From: JALOAD01 sp023228995 [NCBI: Candidatus Muiribacterium halophilum]
GTDB taxonomy: Bacteria > Muiribacteriota > Muiribacteriia > Muiribacteriales
Direction of reading: 5' to 3'
Length of the DNA stretch: 57,101 nt
NCBI GenBank assembly: GCA_023228995.1
Contig: JALOAD010000022.1
Location: 1-57,101 of the forward strand
Part shown: piece by piece, positions 17,373 through 25,253 of the stretch
Numbering within the stretch: the first letter of the stretch is position 1
Layout of the letters: every line of letters starts with the position of its first letter
Notes under the pieces: model-generated
Told to the model about the DNA's origin: nothing
The model's database searches: none
What the model saw: the letters and a program-made list of their open reading frames with translations, nothing else
Made by a program: the position numbers and the translations under genes

Positions 17373-18812
17373 TTATGGTGCAATATATTCTGATTCAGTA
17401 ATATTGTAATTTTTTAATATCTCAATATGTCTTTCTTTAAGCTGTTTTTTATCAAATACAATCTTCCCTTTACTATAATCAAGTTCAATTACATCAAATT
17501 CTCCATCTTTTTGAAGAATTTCCTTTAAATGCTTTAAATTTTTAACTTCTTCACCATTTGCAATTTTTATTTTATCTGAATAATAATTCTGATAACTTTT
17601 ATTTATATCATCAGGAAAAACTTTATTAACAAGAACGATTTTATCGTCAGAAAGAGTTTTTTTCATATAATTTTTTTTGTAAAGAATGACAAGCTCTTTT
17701 GGTGCTTTTTTTTCCCAATCTTTACCGTAAGCTTCAAGCATATTTTTAGATAATTCTGAGAACATAATACCACCATATACAAAATAATTTGAACGAGTAT
17801 TATACTTTTCATCCGGTATAAGGAAATCTTTTTCTGAAAGACTATCTAAAGTTATATTAAAATTCATTTTTTTTCCATTTCTTAAAATTTTCAAATTAAC
17901 CTTATCACCTGGAAAAAATCTTGTTATTAAGTAATAAAATGGCTGAATCCCTTTTACGCTATCATTTATATTTCCATTATTATCAATTTGCATATTATTT
18001 ATTTCATAAATAAAATCATTTTTCTTCAAAACATCCGAATAAGGCGAGTTTTTCCCACCCGAATAAAAAATACCTTGATTATTTTCATCAACTTTAAGGT
18101 ATTCTCTCAGATATTCATTATTAGAATTTCTATAAGAAATATGATTCACTGCAAATCCTTTGTAATCTCCGTTCAAAACATCATCAATATAATGTTTTAT
18201 GGTTTCAAGAGGTCTAAATTGAATTTTATTATCATTATAATAAAAAGAAATACCACATAATTTTTCGCCTAAAAAAACAAGCTCATTAGATGATTTTTTT
18301 TCTGAAAGATTCACAGAAGCAATAGTATATAGATAGTAGTTATACGATGAATCAATCTTCCCAGCTTTAAAAGAAAGAATATTTCCACTATCGTTTAAAA
18401 ACTGACCATTATCATTCCACTGACAAATACTAACATTATCCTGCAAATTTAGATTTTGTGAAATATCAACAGGTAAAAGATCTGAAAAAAAATCTTTATT
18501 ATCTATATTAATAATTGCAAGCCCTGCATCGGTATCAACATGAAATACAGAAGCTTTCCATCTTTTTCCAGAACCATTTTTGGAAACTTCCACAACAGTT
18601 GAATCTGCAACAAGAAAAGAAGGAACTAAAATACTATTATCTGAAATTACAGCTCCATTACCTTTTTTATAAACAATTCCACTTTTTTGCCATGGAGTAT
18701 AAAGAAGATACTTTTGAGAAGTTACATAAACAGAAACAATACTTTTTGAAATATCTGCATATATGTTAAAAACCATAATACTAAATAAAAAAACTGTTAT
18801 AAATAATTTCAT
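17373..18812 (-). CDS. catalytically dead HtrA-like protein (trypsin fold plus PDZ)
   Basis: A 479-residue exported protein (signal MKLFITVFLFSIMVFNIYA). It aligns along its length with the upstream HtrA-like protease, but the triad is lost: the His position is Phe66 (ILVPSFLV against ILTNAHVV), the Asp position is Gly97 (GLAII against DLAVL), and no GNSGGP exists (the region reads NLSEKKSSNELVFLGEKLCGI). PDZ-like segments follow, for example SPYSDVLKKNDFIYEINNMQI and PGDKVNLKILRNGKK. It starts 37 bases after the active paralogue, so both are probably cotranscribed. A role as substrate-binding partner or inhibitor is inferred. The frame is intact over 479 codons, so selection for a non-catalytic job is more likely than decay. 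Confidence 0.8.
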   Translation of the reverse strand: MKLFITVFLFSIMVFNIYADISKSIVSVYVTSQKYLLYTPWQKSGIVYKKGNGAVISDNSILVPSFLVADSTVVEVSKNGSGKRWKASVFHVDTDAGLAIINIDNKDFFSDLLPVDISQNLNLQDNVSICQWNDNGQFLNDSGNILSFKAGKIDSSYNYYLYTIASVNLSEKKSSNELVFLGEKLCGISFYYNDNKIQFRPLETIKHYIDDVLNGDYKGFAVNHISYRNSNNEYLREYLKVDENNQGIFYSGGKNSPYSDVLKKNDFIYEINNMQIDNNGNINDSVKGIQPFYYLITRFFPGDKVNLKILRNGKKMNFNITLDSLSEKDFLIPDEKYNTRSNYFVYGGIMFSELSKNMLEAYGKDWEKKAPKELVILYKKNYMKKTLSDDKIVLVNKVFPDDINKSYQNYYSDKIKIANGEEVKNLKHLKEILQKDGEFDVIELDYSKGKIVFDKKQLKERHIEILKNYNITESEYIAP

Positions 18813-18848
18813 AAATCACCTCTTTTTTCATAAATAAATTGTTTTTTT

Positions 18849-20387
18849 CTATGCTTTTTGTTTTTCAAATTTTATAATTGAATTATCAAAACCCGAATTC
18901 CGAAGACCTGACCCCAATTTTACTCTTAATAGATTTCTTATATTGTAAGTTTTCCTGATAAAATCGTCAGATTCTTTGATTTTATTGGTTGGAATAATTA
19001 ACATTTCAGATGTATTTTCAAATTCTATTGTTAGAAATTCTTCTTTGCTTTCATATTTACCAATTTTATATATTAAATCATTAAAATCCTTAATTTCTTT
19101 TCCATTGACTTTTTTTACTATTTTATTTGAAAGTTCTCTTCCATATTTATTTATATCTGCTGGAAGTATTTTTGATAAAACTACTATTTCATCTCTTTTT
19201 TCTTTTTCCATATATTCAAAAAAGCTATAATGAAACATTTGATAAAGCTCTGCATCGTAATACCAGTTTTTACCCCATGATTCAAGATAATCTCTTGAAA
19301 GCACGGTAAATACATATCCTGCTTTTATAAAATATGGATAATCAAATTCATATTGATTTACATTACTTATCATGTTTTCTGATGGTAACATCTTTGCTTC
19401 TACTATTTTCATTTTTCTGTCTCTCATTATTTTAAATTTAACTTTATCGTTAATAAATTTGTTTTCAAGCACATGTATCCATTCGACTCTGCCGAATTCA
19501 GATGTAACTGTTGCATCATCTGCAATGCTTACTCCATCAATTTCAAGTATTACATCATCTTTTTTTATGAAATTTTTTAATGGTGAATTTCTTTTTATTG
19601 CTGTTACTATAATTCCAACTCCTGAATCTTCTGATAGTCCTGAATATTTTTTTAATCCTGTGTTTTTCATATCTGATACAATAAGTCCATTATCTATATA
19701 TCCATCGTATTTACCGTCCATGTCTATATCTTTAAGAAATCTTTCTACTACAAAAAGTGGTATAAAATATCCTATGTTCTGCCCGTCTGTCCTTGATTGA
19801 TATGCTATTCCTACAACTTTACCGCCTTTTACAACTGGTCCGCCTGAATTACCATTGTTTATTGCAGCATCTGTCTGAATGGCAAGATGCTTTGATGCTC
19901 CATCATGAACATATATATGATATTCAATTCTTGAAACTACTCCTTCAGTTACTGAAATTTTGCTTCCACCTTTTGGATAACCTACAGTATTGACTTTTTC
20001 TCTAAGCTGAGGCGACACCCCTAATTCTGCAAATGCAATTTTTTTATAAAATTCTTCTCTATTATCTGTTACATCTAAAACTGCAAGATCACATTCATGA
20101 GCTATATGCACTATTTTTGCTGGATATTCATAAGGATCTTCATTTCTTTTTATATATAAATATTTGGAATTACTGACAACATGAGCATTTGTAAGTATTC
20201 TGCCTTCTCCAAGTACTACTCCTGAACCTGTTCCACCTGATACATTGGAATAATCCCACGGTGAATATGCACTATTACTTTGAGATTTATTAAATATTTT
20301 AACAGTTGCTTTTGCTATATTTTCATCAAATGAAAATGCTGAAAAATTAAATGTTAAAATTACAGATATTAAAATCAAATATTTCAT
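18849..20387 (-). CDS. HtrA/Deg-like serine protease with PDZ domains
   Basis: A 512-residue exported protease. Signal peptide at residues 1-19; trypsin-like domain with triad His69 (ILTNAHVV), Asp100 (HECDLAVLD) and Ser181 (NNGNSGGPVV); then PDZ-type segments (NSPLKNFIKKDDVILEIDGVSI) and a second C-terminal domain. It acts outside the cytoplasm in protein quality control. The last 23 residues, from KLGSGLRNSG on, are encoded by the inverted repeat at 18892-18917 and its inner flank, so the original C-terminus has been replaced by mobile-repeat sequence. The ribosome site AGGAG precedes the ATG. Confidence 0.9.
   Translation of the reverse strand: MKYLILISVILTFNFSAFSFDENIAKATVKIFNKSQSNSAYSPWDYSNVSGGTGSGVVLGEGRILTNAHVVSNSKYLYIKRNEDPYEYPAKIVHIAHECDLAVLDVTDNREEFYKKIAFAELGVSPQLREKVNTVGYPKGGSKISVTEGVVSRIEYHIYVHDGASKHLAIQTDAAINNGNSGGPVVKGGKVVGIAYQSRTDGQNIGYFIPLFVVERFLKDIDMDGKYDGYIDNGLIVSDMKNTGLKKYSGLSEDSGVGIIVTAIKRNSPLKNFIKKDDVILEIDGVSIADDATVTSEFGRVEWIHVLENKFINDKVKFKIMRDRKMKIVEAKMLPSENMISNVNQYEFDYPYFIKAGYVFTVLSRDYLESWGKNWYYDAELYQMFHYSFFEYMEKEKRDEIVVLSKILPADINKYGRELSNKIVKKVNGKEIKDFNDLIYKIGKYESKEEFLTIEFENTSEMLIIPTNKIKESDDFIRKTYNIRNLLRVKLGSGLRNSGFDNSIIKFEKQKA
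18892..18917 (-). repeat. right terminal inverted repeat inside HtrA coding sequence
   Basis: Reverse complement of the left copy with one mismatch. It lies within the 3' end of the HtrA-like gene and encodes about residues 491-499. Confidence 0.85.
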
Positions 20388-20546
20388 ATTATAAGCTCCT
20401 AAATTTATATTTTAAAACAATATTATAATATAAGTGTATTAAAAACAAGTTTTAAAATGCTTTTAAGTAAAGGGAAAATATGATTTATTTATATTTGAAT
20501 AGATTACCATATTCAAAGTAATGACAACTTTTAAATCACAAACAAG

Positions 20547-20576
20547 CTCCCGGATCAAAATCACACCGGGATGGCA
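20547..20576. repeat. CCCGG...CCGGGATGGCA hairpin, dispersed repeat
   Basis: tcccgg (20548-20553) pairs with ccggga (20566-20571). It is a diverged relative of the 27131-27180 repeat and lies about 50 bases past the malic enzyme stop, where it could help end transcription. The remaining 237-base gap to the HtrA gene shows nothing else. Confidence 0.6.
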
Positions 20577-20624
20577 AACTATTGAAAATTCGAAAGTTTA
20601 TCAATAACCTCTGATAGTTTGATC

Positions 20625-21839
20625 TTAATTTTCACTTTGCATTATTTTTTTCATTATTGTCTTTAATGCAAAACCTTTAAAAGGACTTAAGCCTTGTTCT
20701 GAAGCACTTTTTGCTACTCTTCCTGCTATTTGTGGAACAACTCTTTTATCAAAAGGATCTGGTAATATCTTTTCCTTGCTTATTTCATTGTTATCGAGTA
20801 CTTCTGATAATGCTAATGCTGCTTCTACACACATTTTTAAATTAATACAGCTTGCTTTAGAGTCTAATGCTCCTCTAAAAATTCCTGGAAATCCTAATAC
20901 ATTATTAACTTGATTTGGAAAATCCGATCTGCCTGTTGCAACTATATAAGCTCCTGCTTTTAATGCTTGGTCTGGCATTATTTCTGGTTCTGGATTTGCC
21001 ATTGCAAAAACTATTGATTTTTCATTCATAGAATTTACCCATTCTGATTTAACTATATTACCTTTTGATACTCCAATAAATACATCAGCTTTTTTCATAG
21101 CATTTTCAAGGTTTCCTGAGATATTTTCTTTATTAAATTTTAAAAATCTTTTTCTTTTATTATATTTGTAATTATCTTTATTTATTATTCCATCTATATC
21201 ACATAATACAATGTTATTTGCTCCTGCTTCTACTAGAATTTCTGCAATTGCTAATCCTGCTGCTCCTGCTCCATTTATTACAATTCTAATTTGAGAAAGT
21301 TTTTTTTCTGCAAGTTTTAGTGAATTCAATAATGCTGCTAAAACTACAACTGCGGTTCCATGCTGATCATCATGAAAATATGCTATTTTGCTTCCTTCAA
21401 GATTTTTATTTATTTCAAAACATTTTGGAGAAGCTACATCTTCCAGATTTATTCCACCAAATGTATGGGAAATATTTTTTATAAAATCTGAAATATATTC
21501 AGCTGATAAATTGCCAGGAATACATATAGAAACTGCATCTATATTTGCAAATTTTTTAAAAAGAAGTGCTTTTCCTTCCATTACAGGAAGTGCTGCTTCT
21601 GGACCAATATTTCCAAGTCCTAAAACTGCTGTACCATCGGATACAATCGCAACTGTATTACTTTTTGCTGTATATTTATATACATTTTCAACATCTTTAT
21701 GTATTTCTCTACAAACTTCAGCAACTCCAGGTGTATATGCTATTGAAAGATCTTCTTTATTCTCAACTTTAGTTTTTATATATGTTCCGGTTTTGCCTTT
21801 AAACTCTGAATGATATTCAAAAATTTTATTTTTATCCAT
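20625..21839 (-). CDS. malic enzyme (oxidative decarboxylation of malate)
   Basis: A 404-residue NAD(P)-dependent malic enzyme converting malate to pyruvate and CO2. The N-terminal half has the malic-domain signatures IAYTPGVAEVC and SDGTAVLGLGNIGPEAALPVMEGK, and HDDQHGTAVVVLAALLN; the C-terminal half has the dinucleotide-binding loop NGAGAAGLAIAEIL. Length matches the short bacterial/archaeal form without the phosphotransacetylase extension. It lies 30 bases after the FG-GAP gene but is functionally unrelated. Cofactor preference cannot be told by eye. Confidence 0.93.
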   Translation of the reverse strand: MDKNKIFEYHSEFKGKTGTYIKTKVENKEDLSIAYTPGVAEVCREIHKDVENVYKYTAKSNTVAIVSDGTAVLGLGNIGPEAALPVMEGKALLFKKFANIDAVSICIPGNLSAEYISDFIKNISHTFGGINLEDVASPKCFEINKNLEGSKIAYFHDDQHGTAVVVLAALLNSLKLAEKKLSQIRIVINGAGAAGLAIAEILVEAGANNIVLCDIDGIINKDNYKYNKRKRFLKFNKENISGNLENAMKKADVFIGVSKGNIVKSEWVNSMNEKSIVFAMANPEPEIMPDQALKAGAYIVATGRSDFPNQVNNVLGFPGIFRGALDSKASCINLKMCVEAALALSEVLDNNEISKEKILPDPFDKRVVPQIAGRVAKSASEQGLSPFKGFALKTIMKKIMQSEN

Positions 21840-21869
21840 TTAATTATCCTTTCTATTATAAAACACTAT

Positions 21870-23162
21870 TTAATAAATAATTGTTCTGCCAAGTTTTTCA
21901 ACTATAATTTTTCTTGGAAATTCTGTTGGAGACATTTTAAGCAATCCATCATCAAAATATATAAACTCATATTTCCCATCATTGTCAATGTCTGCAAAGT
22001 AAAAATAATCTATTTTAAGATTTTTACCTATATTCCAGCTTTTAGAAAAGCTACTATCTTCTTTACCTTCTTTATCATAAATTTTTAATGTATTTCTTTT
22101 TTCATTTTCACCGACAGAAACAATAATTTTTACATTTCTATCTCCATCTGTATCAAGAATATATGGTTTTCCAGTTATTGTTTTACCGCAATTTATAGGA
22201 AATCCTTTAATTTTTTTACCTTTTTCAAGATTTTCAACTATTAGTTTACCGCTTTCAGTAACAAGTATAATTTCTTTTGTACCATCTCTATCAAAATCAT
22301 AAGTTTCAGCTCTGGCTCTTGCTTTATCTTTTATGGTAAATTCTCTTATTATTTTACCTTTGTAATTTATCACACAAATTGTTTGTTTTCCGCTTTTAAA
22401 ACCTGTTGCTGCAATTATTTCTTTGTATTTATCTCCATTTATATCATCTAAAGTAATATTATATAAACTTCCATTATTACTAGTTGTAGACATTTTTACT
22501 GGAAATCCTTTTTTTATTTCATAATCTTCATTGTAAGCATATATAGTTCCTTCATCTGTTTTTATAATAATATCTTCTTTACCATCTAAATCAATATCAC
22601 CAATCTCAGCTCTAACTGATATTGGAGTTTTAAAATCATTTTCCCAATCTATATTCCCAATGCTATCAAAAATGTAAAATTTACCTGTTGTTGCTCCTAT
22701 AAGCACCTTTTTTTTATTTTCCCATACAACTGGTTCTGGCAAAGCTGTTGATTTAAAATCTTTTTCCCATTTAAGAGTTCCTAAAATATCATGACATTGT
22801 AAAATACGAGTATCATTGTCTTTGTATAATGTCCAGAAAAAAAGTTTTTCTGATTTAAGATAACCTATGGAAACCATCGGTGGATATAAACTTTCTGTCT
22901 TTAATTGCCATGTTTCACTTTCTGCTATTTCCATATCTCCTTCAAGAAGAACAATATCTTTTTCTACGCCTAATCCATCTGTTTTTTTAGCACCTATTAT
23001 TAATTCAAGATGTCCATCATCATCAAAATCACCAAAAAGTGGATTAGTTGAAATATCTCCAATTTCAAACTCTTTGTCAGCAAATGCAAAAATATTAATA
23101 ATAAAAAACAATAATAAAAAAATATAGATAAATGAAAAATTCACTTTCAATAATTTACTCAT
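21870..23162 (-). CDS. FG-GAP/VCBS-type repeat protein, secreted
   Basis: A 430-residue protein with one N-terminal hydrophobic segment (FSFIYIFLLLFFIINIFAFA), then beta-propeller-like repeats with Asp-rich calcium-type loops: DFDDDGHLELIIGA, DIDLDGKEDIIIK, DINGDKYKEIIAA, DFDRDGTKEIILV, DTDGDRNVKIIVS, DIDNDGKYEFIYF. The start at 23162 overlaps the stop of the preceding pilin gene as ATGA, so translation is coupled; the open frame extends upstream to 23207 but is less likely. As last gene of a minor pilin operon, it may be a surface-exposed tip or adhesive component, as seen for propeller proteins on type IV pili. Confidence 0.8.
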   Translation of the reverse strand: MSKLLKVNFSFIYIFLLLFFIINIFAFADKEFEIGDISTNPLFGDFDDDGHLELIIGAKKTDGLGVEKDIVLLEGDMEIAESETWQLKTESLYPPMVSIGYLKSEKLFFWTLYKDNDTRILQCHDILGTLKWEKDFKSTALPEPVVWENKKKVLIGATTGKFYIFDSIGNIDWENDFKTPISVRAEIGDIDLDGKEDIIIKTDEGTIYAYNEDYEIKKGFPVKMSTTSNNGSLYNITLDDINGDKYKEIIAATGFKSGKQTICVINYKGKIIREFTIKDKARARAETYDFDRDGTKEIILVTESGKLIVENLEKGKKIKGFPINCGKTITGKPYILDTDGDRNVKIIVSVGENEKRNTLKIYDKEGKEDSSFSKSWNIGKNLKIDYFYFADIDNDGKYEFIYFDDGLLKMSPTEFPRKIIVEKLGRTIIY

Positions 23163-23614
23163 CTTAATACTGAAAGGTCTTGAACTTTTATTATTTCTTC
23201 TATACACACTTTTTCTCCCATTTCTGATTTTCCTTCACATTTTATTTTAAAAATATCAAATTTACCATTTATATTATTTAAATAAAAATTATACATTTCA
23301 ATAAATTCTGTATCATCCTTGGAATAATAGTTTATATCAAGGATTTTTATTTCACCAAATTCACTTTTAAGTTCAATCGGATAAGAAAGCGAAGTTGCAA
23401 AATTCCTATTACCTTTTGCATAATTTTCATAAATTATATTATAAGCTTGATAAATACCTTCTTCAGCAATTTTTTCAGCCATTACCTTGCCTAATTCTCT
23501 TTCCATATTTTTACCTGAATTTCTAACTCTGCTATTATAAAACATTGTAAATGCAAATATTATTATCATAAAAAATATAGCAAAAAACATGACAAATCCT
23601 TTATTATTTCTCAT
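23159..23614 (-). CDS. minor pilin of PilX/GspK type
   Basis: A 151-residue protein starting MRNNKGFVMFFAIFFMIIIFAFTMFYNSRVRN: short basic leader, Gly-Phe junction, then a long hydrophobic helix without Glu at +5, as in PilX and GspK tip pseudopilins. I chose the ATG at 23614, which has GAGG six bases upstream; an in-frame GTG at 23626 overlaps that ribosome site. Third in a run of overlapping minor pilin genes, followed by the FG-GAP protein. Likely part of the pilus tip initiation complex. Confidence 0.7.
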   Translation of the reverse strand: MRNNKGFVMFFAIFFMIIIFAFTMFYNSRVRNSGKNMERELGKVMAEKIAEEGIYQAYNIIYENYAKGNRNFATSLSYPIELKSEFGEIKILDINYYSKDDTEFIEMYNFYLNNINGKFDIFKIKCEGKSEMGEKVCIEEIIKVQDLSVLR

Positions 23615-24161
23615 AGATAACCTCACACAATGAAGTATCTATACCAAATCTTGTTTCAACAGAAACAACAATCTCTTTATCTTCTCCAATACCTTCACCT
23701 GTAATATTACCTTTAAATCCAATACAATTACCATCAAAAGTAAATTGGGAATCTTCAATATTTTCACAAACAATTTTTTCAACAAGATCTTTTTCTCTAA
23801 TAAATTTTTTATCATCAATTCTATATGTAATTTTATGTTCTTCATCATCTTCAAAGTAAATAAAACTTATTTCCTGTATTTTTTTGCCACCTGCATTTTT
23901 AATAAAAATTTTACTTTTTGCAGTAATCTTTAAATCATCATCTTCTACAATTCTTTCATAATCAAATCTTTTTAAAGTTGAAGAAAATTCCTTGAATATC
24001 ATAAATTTTTCAAATTCCAAAGAATTGATTTTTTCACCAGTTTTTACGTTTTTTATATTTGTAAAAAATGTATTTAATATAAGTCCAATTATCATAAAAG
24101 CCAAAGCAGCAACAATAGCTATTTCAATAATAGTGAATGCTTTTTTTTTAATAATAATCAC
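23604..24161 (-). CDS. minor pilin of PilW/GspJ type
   Basis: A 185-residue pseudopilin with the prepilin motif KKKAFTIIEIAIVAALAFMIIGLIL (cleavage after Ala, Phe at +1, Glu at +5). The body is beta-rich and acidic (FIYFEDDEEHKITYRID), like GspJ/PilW proteins. It starts with GTG at 24161, preceded at a good distance by AGAGGAG, within the end of the previous gene. Cotranscribed with two other minor pilins; needs a prepilin peptidase not seen in the window. Confidence 0.75.
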   Translation of the reverse strand: MIIIKKKAFTIIEIAIVAALAFMIIGLILNTFFTNIKNVKTGEKINSLEFEKFMIFKEFSSTLKRFDYERIVEDDDLKITAKSKIFIKNAGGKKIQEISFIYFEDDEEHKITYRIDDKKFIREKDLVEKIVCENIEDSQFTFDGNCIGFKGNITGEGIGEDKEIVVSVETRFGIDTSLCEVIYEK

Positions 24162-24549
24162 TCCAAATAACTCCTCTCATAACAGCAGTATTATCTGCTC
24201 CACTTGTTGTAGTATAATCAGCTTCTATTTTCATTACCATTATATTACTATCAGTTTTATCAAAACTCACAGTCATTTTTCCTTTAAGTTTATCAGTGAA
24301 ATCTGAATTAAGAAAAATCTTTTTATCACCTTTTTTTATTTCAAAACTTTTATCGCTCATAGTAAGTGCATATCTAGTATTTTTAAGCTGAGAATAAACT
24401 TCTTCCATACACATAAGAACAGTCAAATAATCTCTATTGACTTTTAATCTACGATTATTTTGAAGATTCATAGAAAAAATCGATGTAAGAGCCATTCCAA
24501 TAACTGCTATAGCAACAACAAGTTGTATAAAAGAAAAACCTTTTTTCAT
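24148..24549 (-). CDS. minor pilin of PilV/GspI type, Gln at +5
   Basis: A 133-residue pseudopilin: MKKGFSFIQLVVAIAVIGMALTSIF, with cleavage expected after Gly4. The conserved Glu at position +5 of the mature protein is Gln here, which is unusual for a non-tip pilin because that Glu pairs with the N-terminal amine during assembly. The ATG overlaps the stop of the preceding lipoprotein gene (ATGA), and the 3' end overlaps the next pilin gene by 14 bases. Confidence 0.75.
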   Translation of the reverse strand: MKKGFSFIQLVVAIAVIGMALTSIFSMNLQNNRRLKVNRDYLTVLMCMEEVYSQLKNTRYALTMSDKSFEIKKGDKKIFLNSDFTDKLKGKMTVSFDKTDSNIMVMKIEADYTTTSGADNTAVMRGVIWSDYY

Positions 24550-25106
24550 ATATTATACCTCTTTTTAATGTATGAAATTGTATTTCTCACATTATTCTCA
24601 AGAACATGACCTGGAAATCTTTTAAGATGTTCTTCATAAAAAACTTTAGCAAAAGCATAATCACCAGCATTATAATATATTTCAGCTTTTAAATAAATAA
24701 GCCAACCCATAGTATCGTAATCAGCATTTTTCTCAATTATCATAAGTCTATCTTCAGCTTCCATATACTGACCTCGACGAATCATATCTCTAATTTCCCT
24801 TAAATGCATAGGTAAAGCAAAAGCTTTGTTTTTTGTCCAAAAACTCTTGTCATTTTGTGTAGTTTTAATCTGAAAACCCTCAGTTTGAGGAATAATAAAT
24901 TTTTTAATATTAGGAATTGGTTCTATATAAAGATCTTCAACAATTTCAGTGTAATCAGAAATTTTTTGTTTTATATCATTTTTTTTAGAAACATTTGTTT
25001 TATCTTCTTCACCACAACTCATAAAAAGGAATATAAAAACTAATACACAAATTGAAACTATAATTACATTTTTTCTATTATCAATATTAAATATATATTC
25101 ACCCAT
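24546..25106 (-). CDS. lipoprotein-like TPR protein, first in minor pilin operon
   Basis: A 186-residue protein. A hydrophobic segment ends in a lipobox-like FLFMSC (Cys at about 31), so it may be a lipoprotein. The C-terminal 90 residues contain TPR-like helices (RRGQYMEAEDRLMIIEKN, LKAEIYYNAGDYAFAKVFYEEHLKRFPG). TPR lipoproteins of this kind act in type IV pilus or outer-membrane assembly (PilF-like), which fits its place as first gene before three minor pilins. No ribosome site is apparent before the ATG at 25106, and a TATAAT lies only eight bases upstream. Confidence 0.7.
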   Translation of the reverse strand: MGEYIFNIDNRKNVIIVSICVLVFIFLFMSCGEEDKTNVSKKNDIKQKISDYTEIVEDLYIEPIPNIKKFIIPQTEGFQIKTTQNDKSFWTKNKAFALPMHLREIRDMIRRGQYMEAEDRLMIIEKNADYDTMGWLIYLKAEIYYNAGDYAFAKVFYEEHLKRFPGHVLENNVRNTISYIKKRYNI

Positions 25107-25253
25107 AATTTATAATTATATATCATATATAGTAAAAATATCCAATTAATTTGAATTAACCGAAATTAAACAAAATTATACCTTGCTAAACAACCATGTA
25201 ATACCTTAAACTTAAAATAAGAATACTTTGTTTTAAGAACTTTAGGAGGTCTT

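Larger units (their letters stand above)
17155..18917. mobile_element. possible inverted-repeat-bounded unit carrying a dead protease gene
   Basis: The two copies of the TTGGGGTCAGG repeat at 17155-17180 and 18892-18917 face each other and enclose 1763 bases with a single gene. No transposase is present. It may be one mobile unit, or two independent insertions of short element ends around a tandem duplicate; the homology of the enclosed gene with its neighbour favours local duplication plus insertion. Confidence 0.4.
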
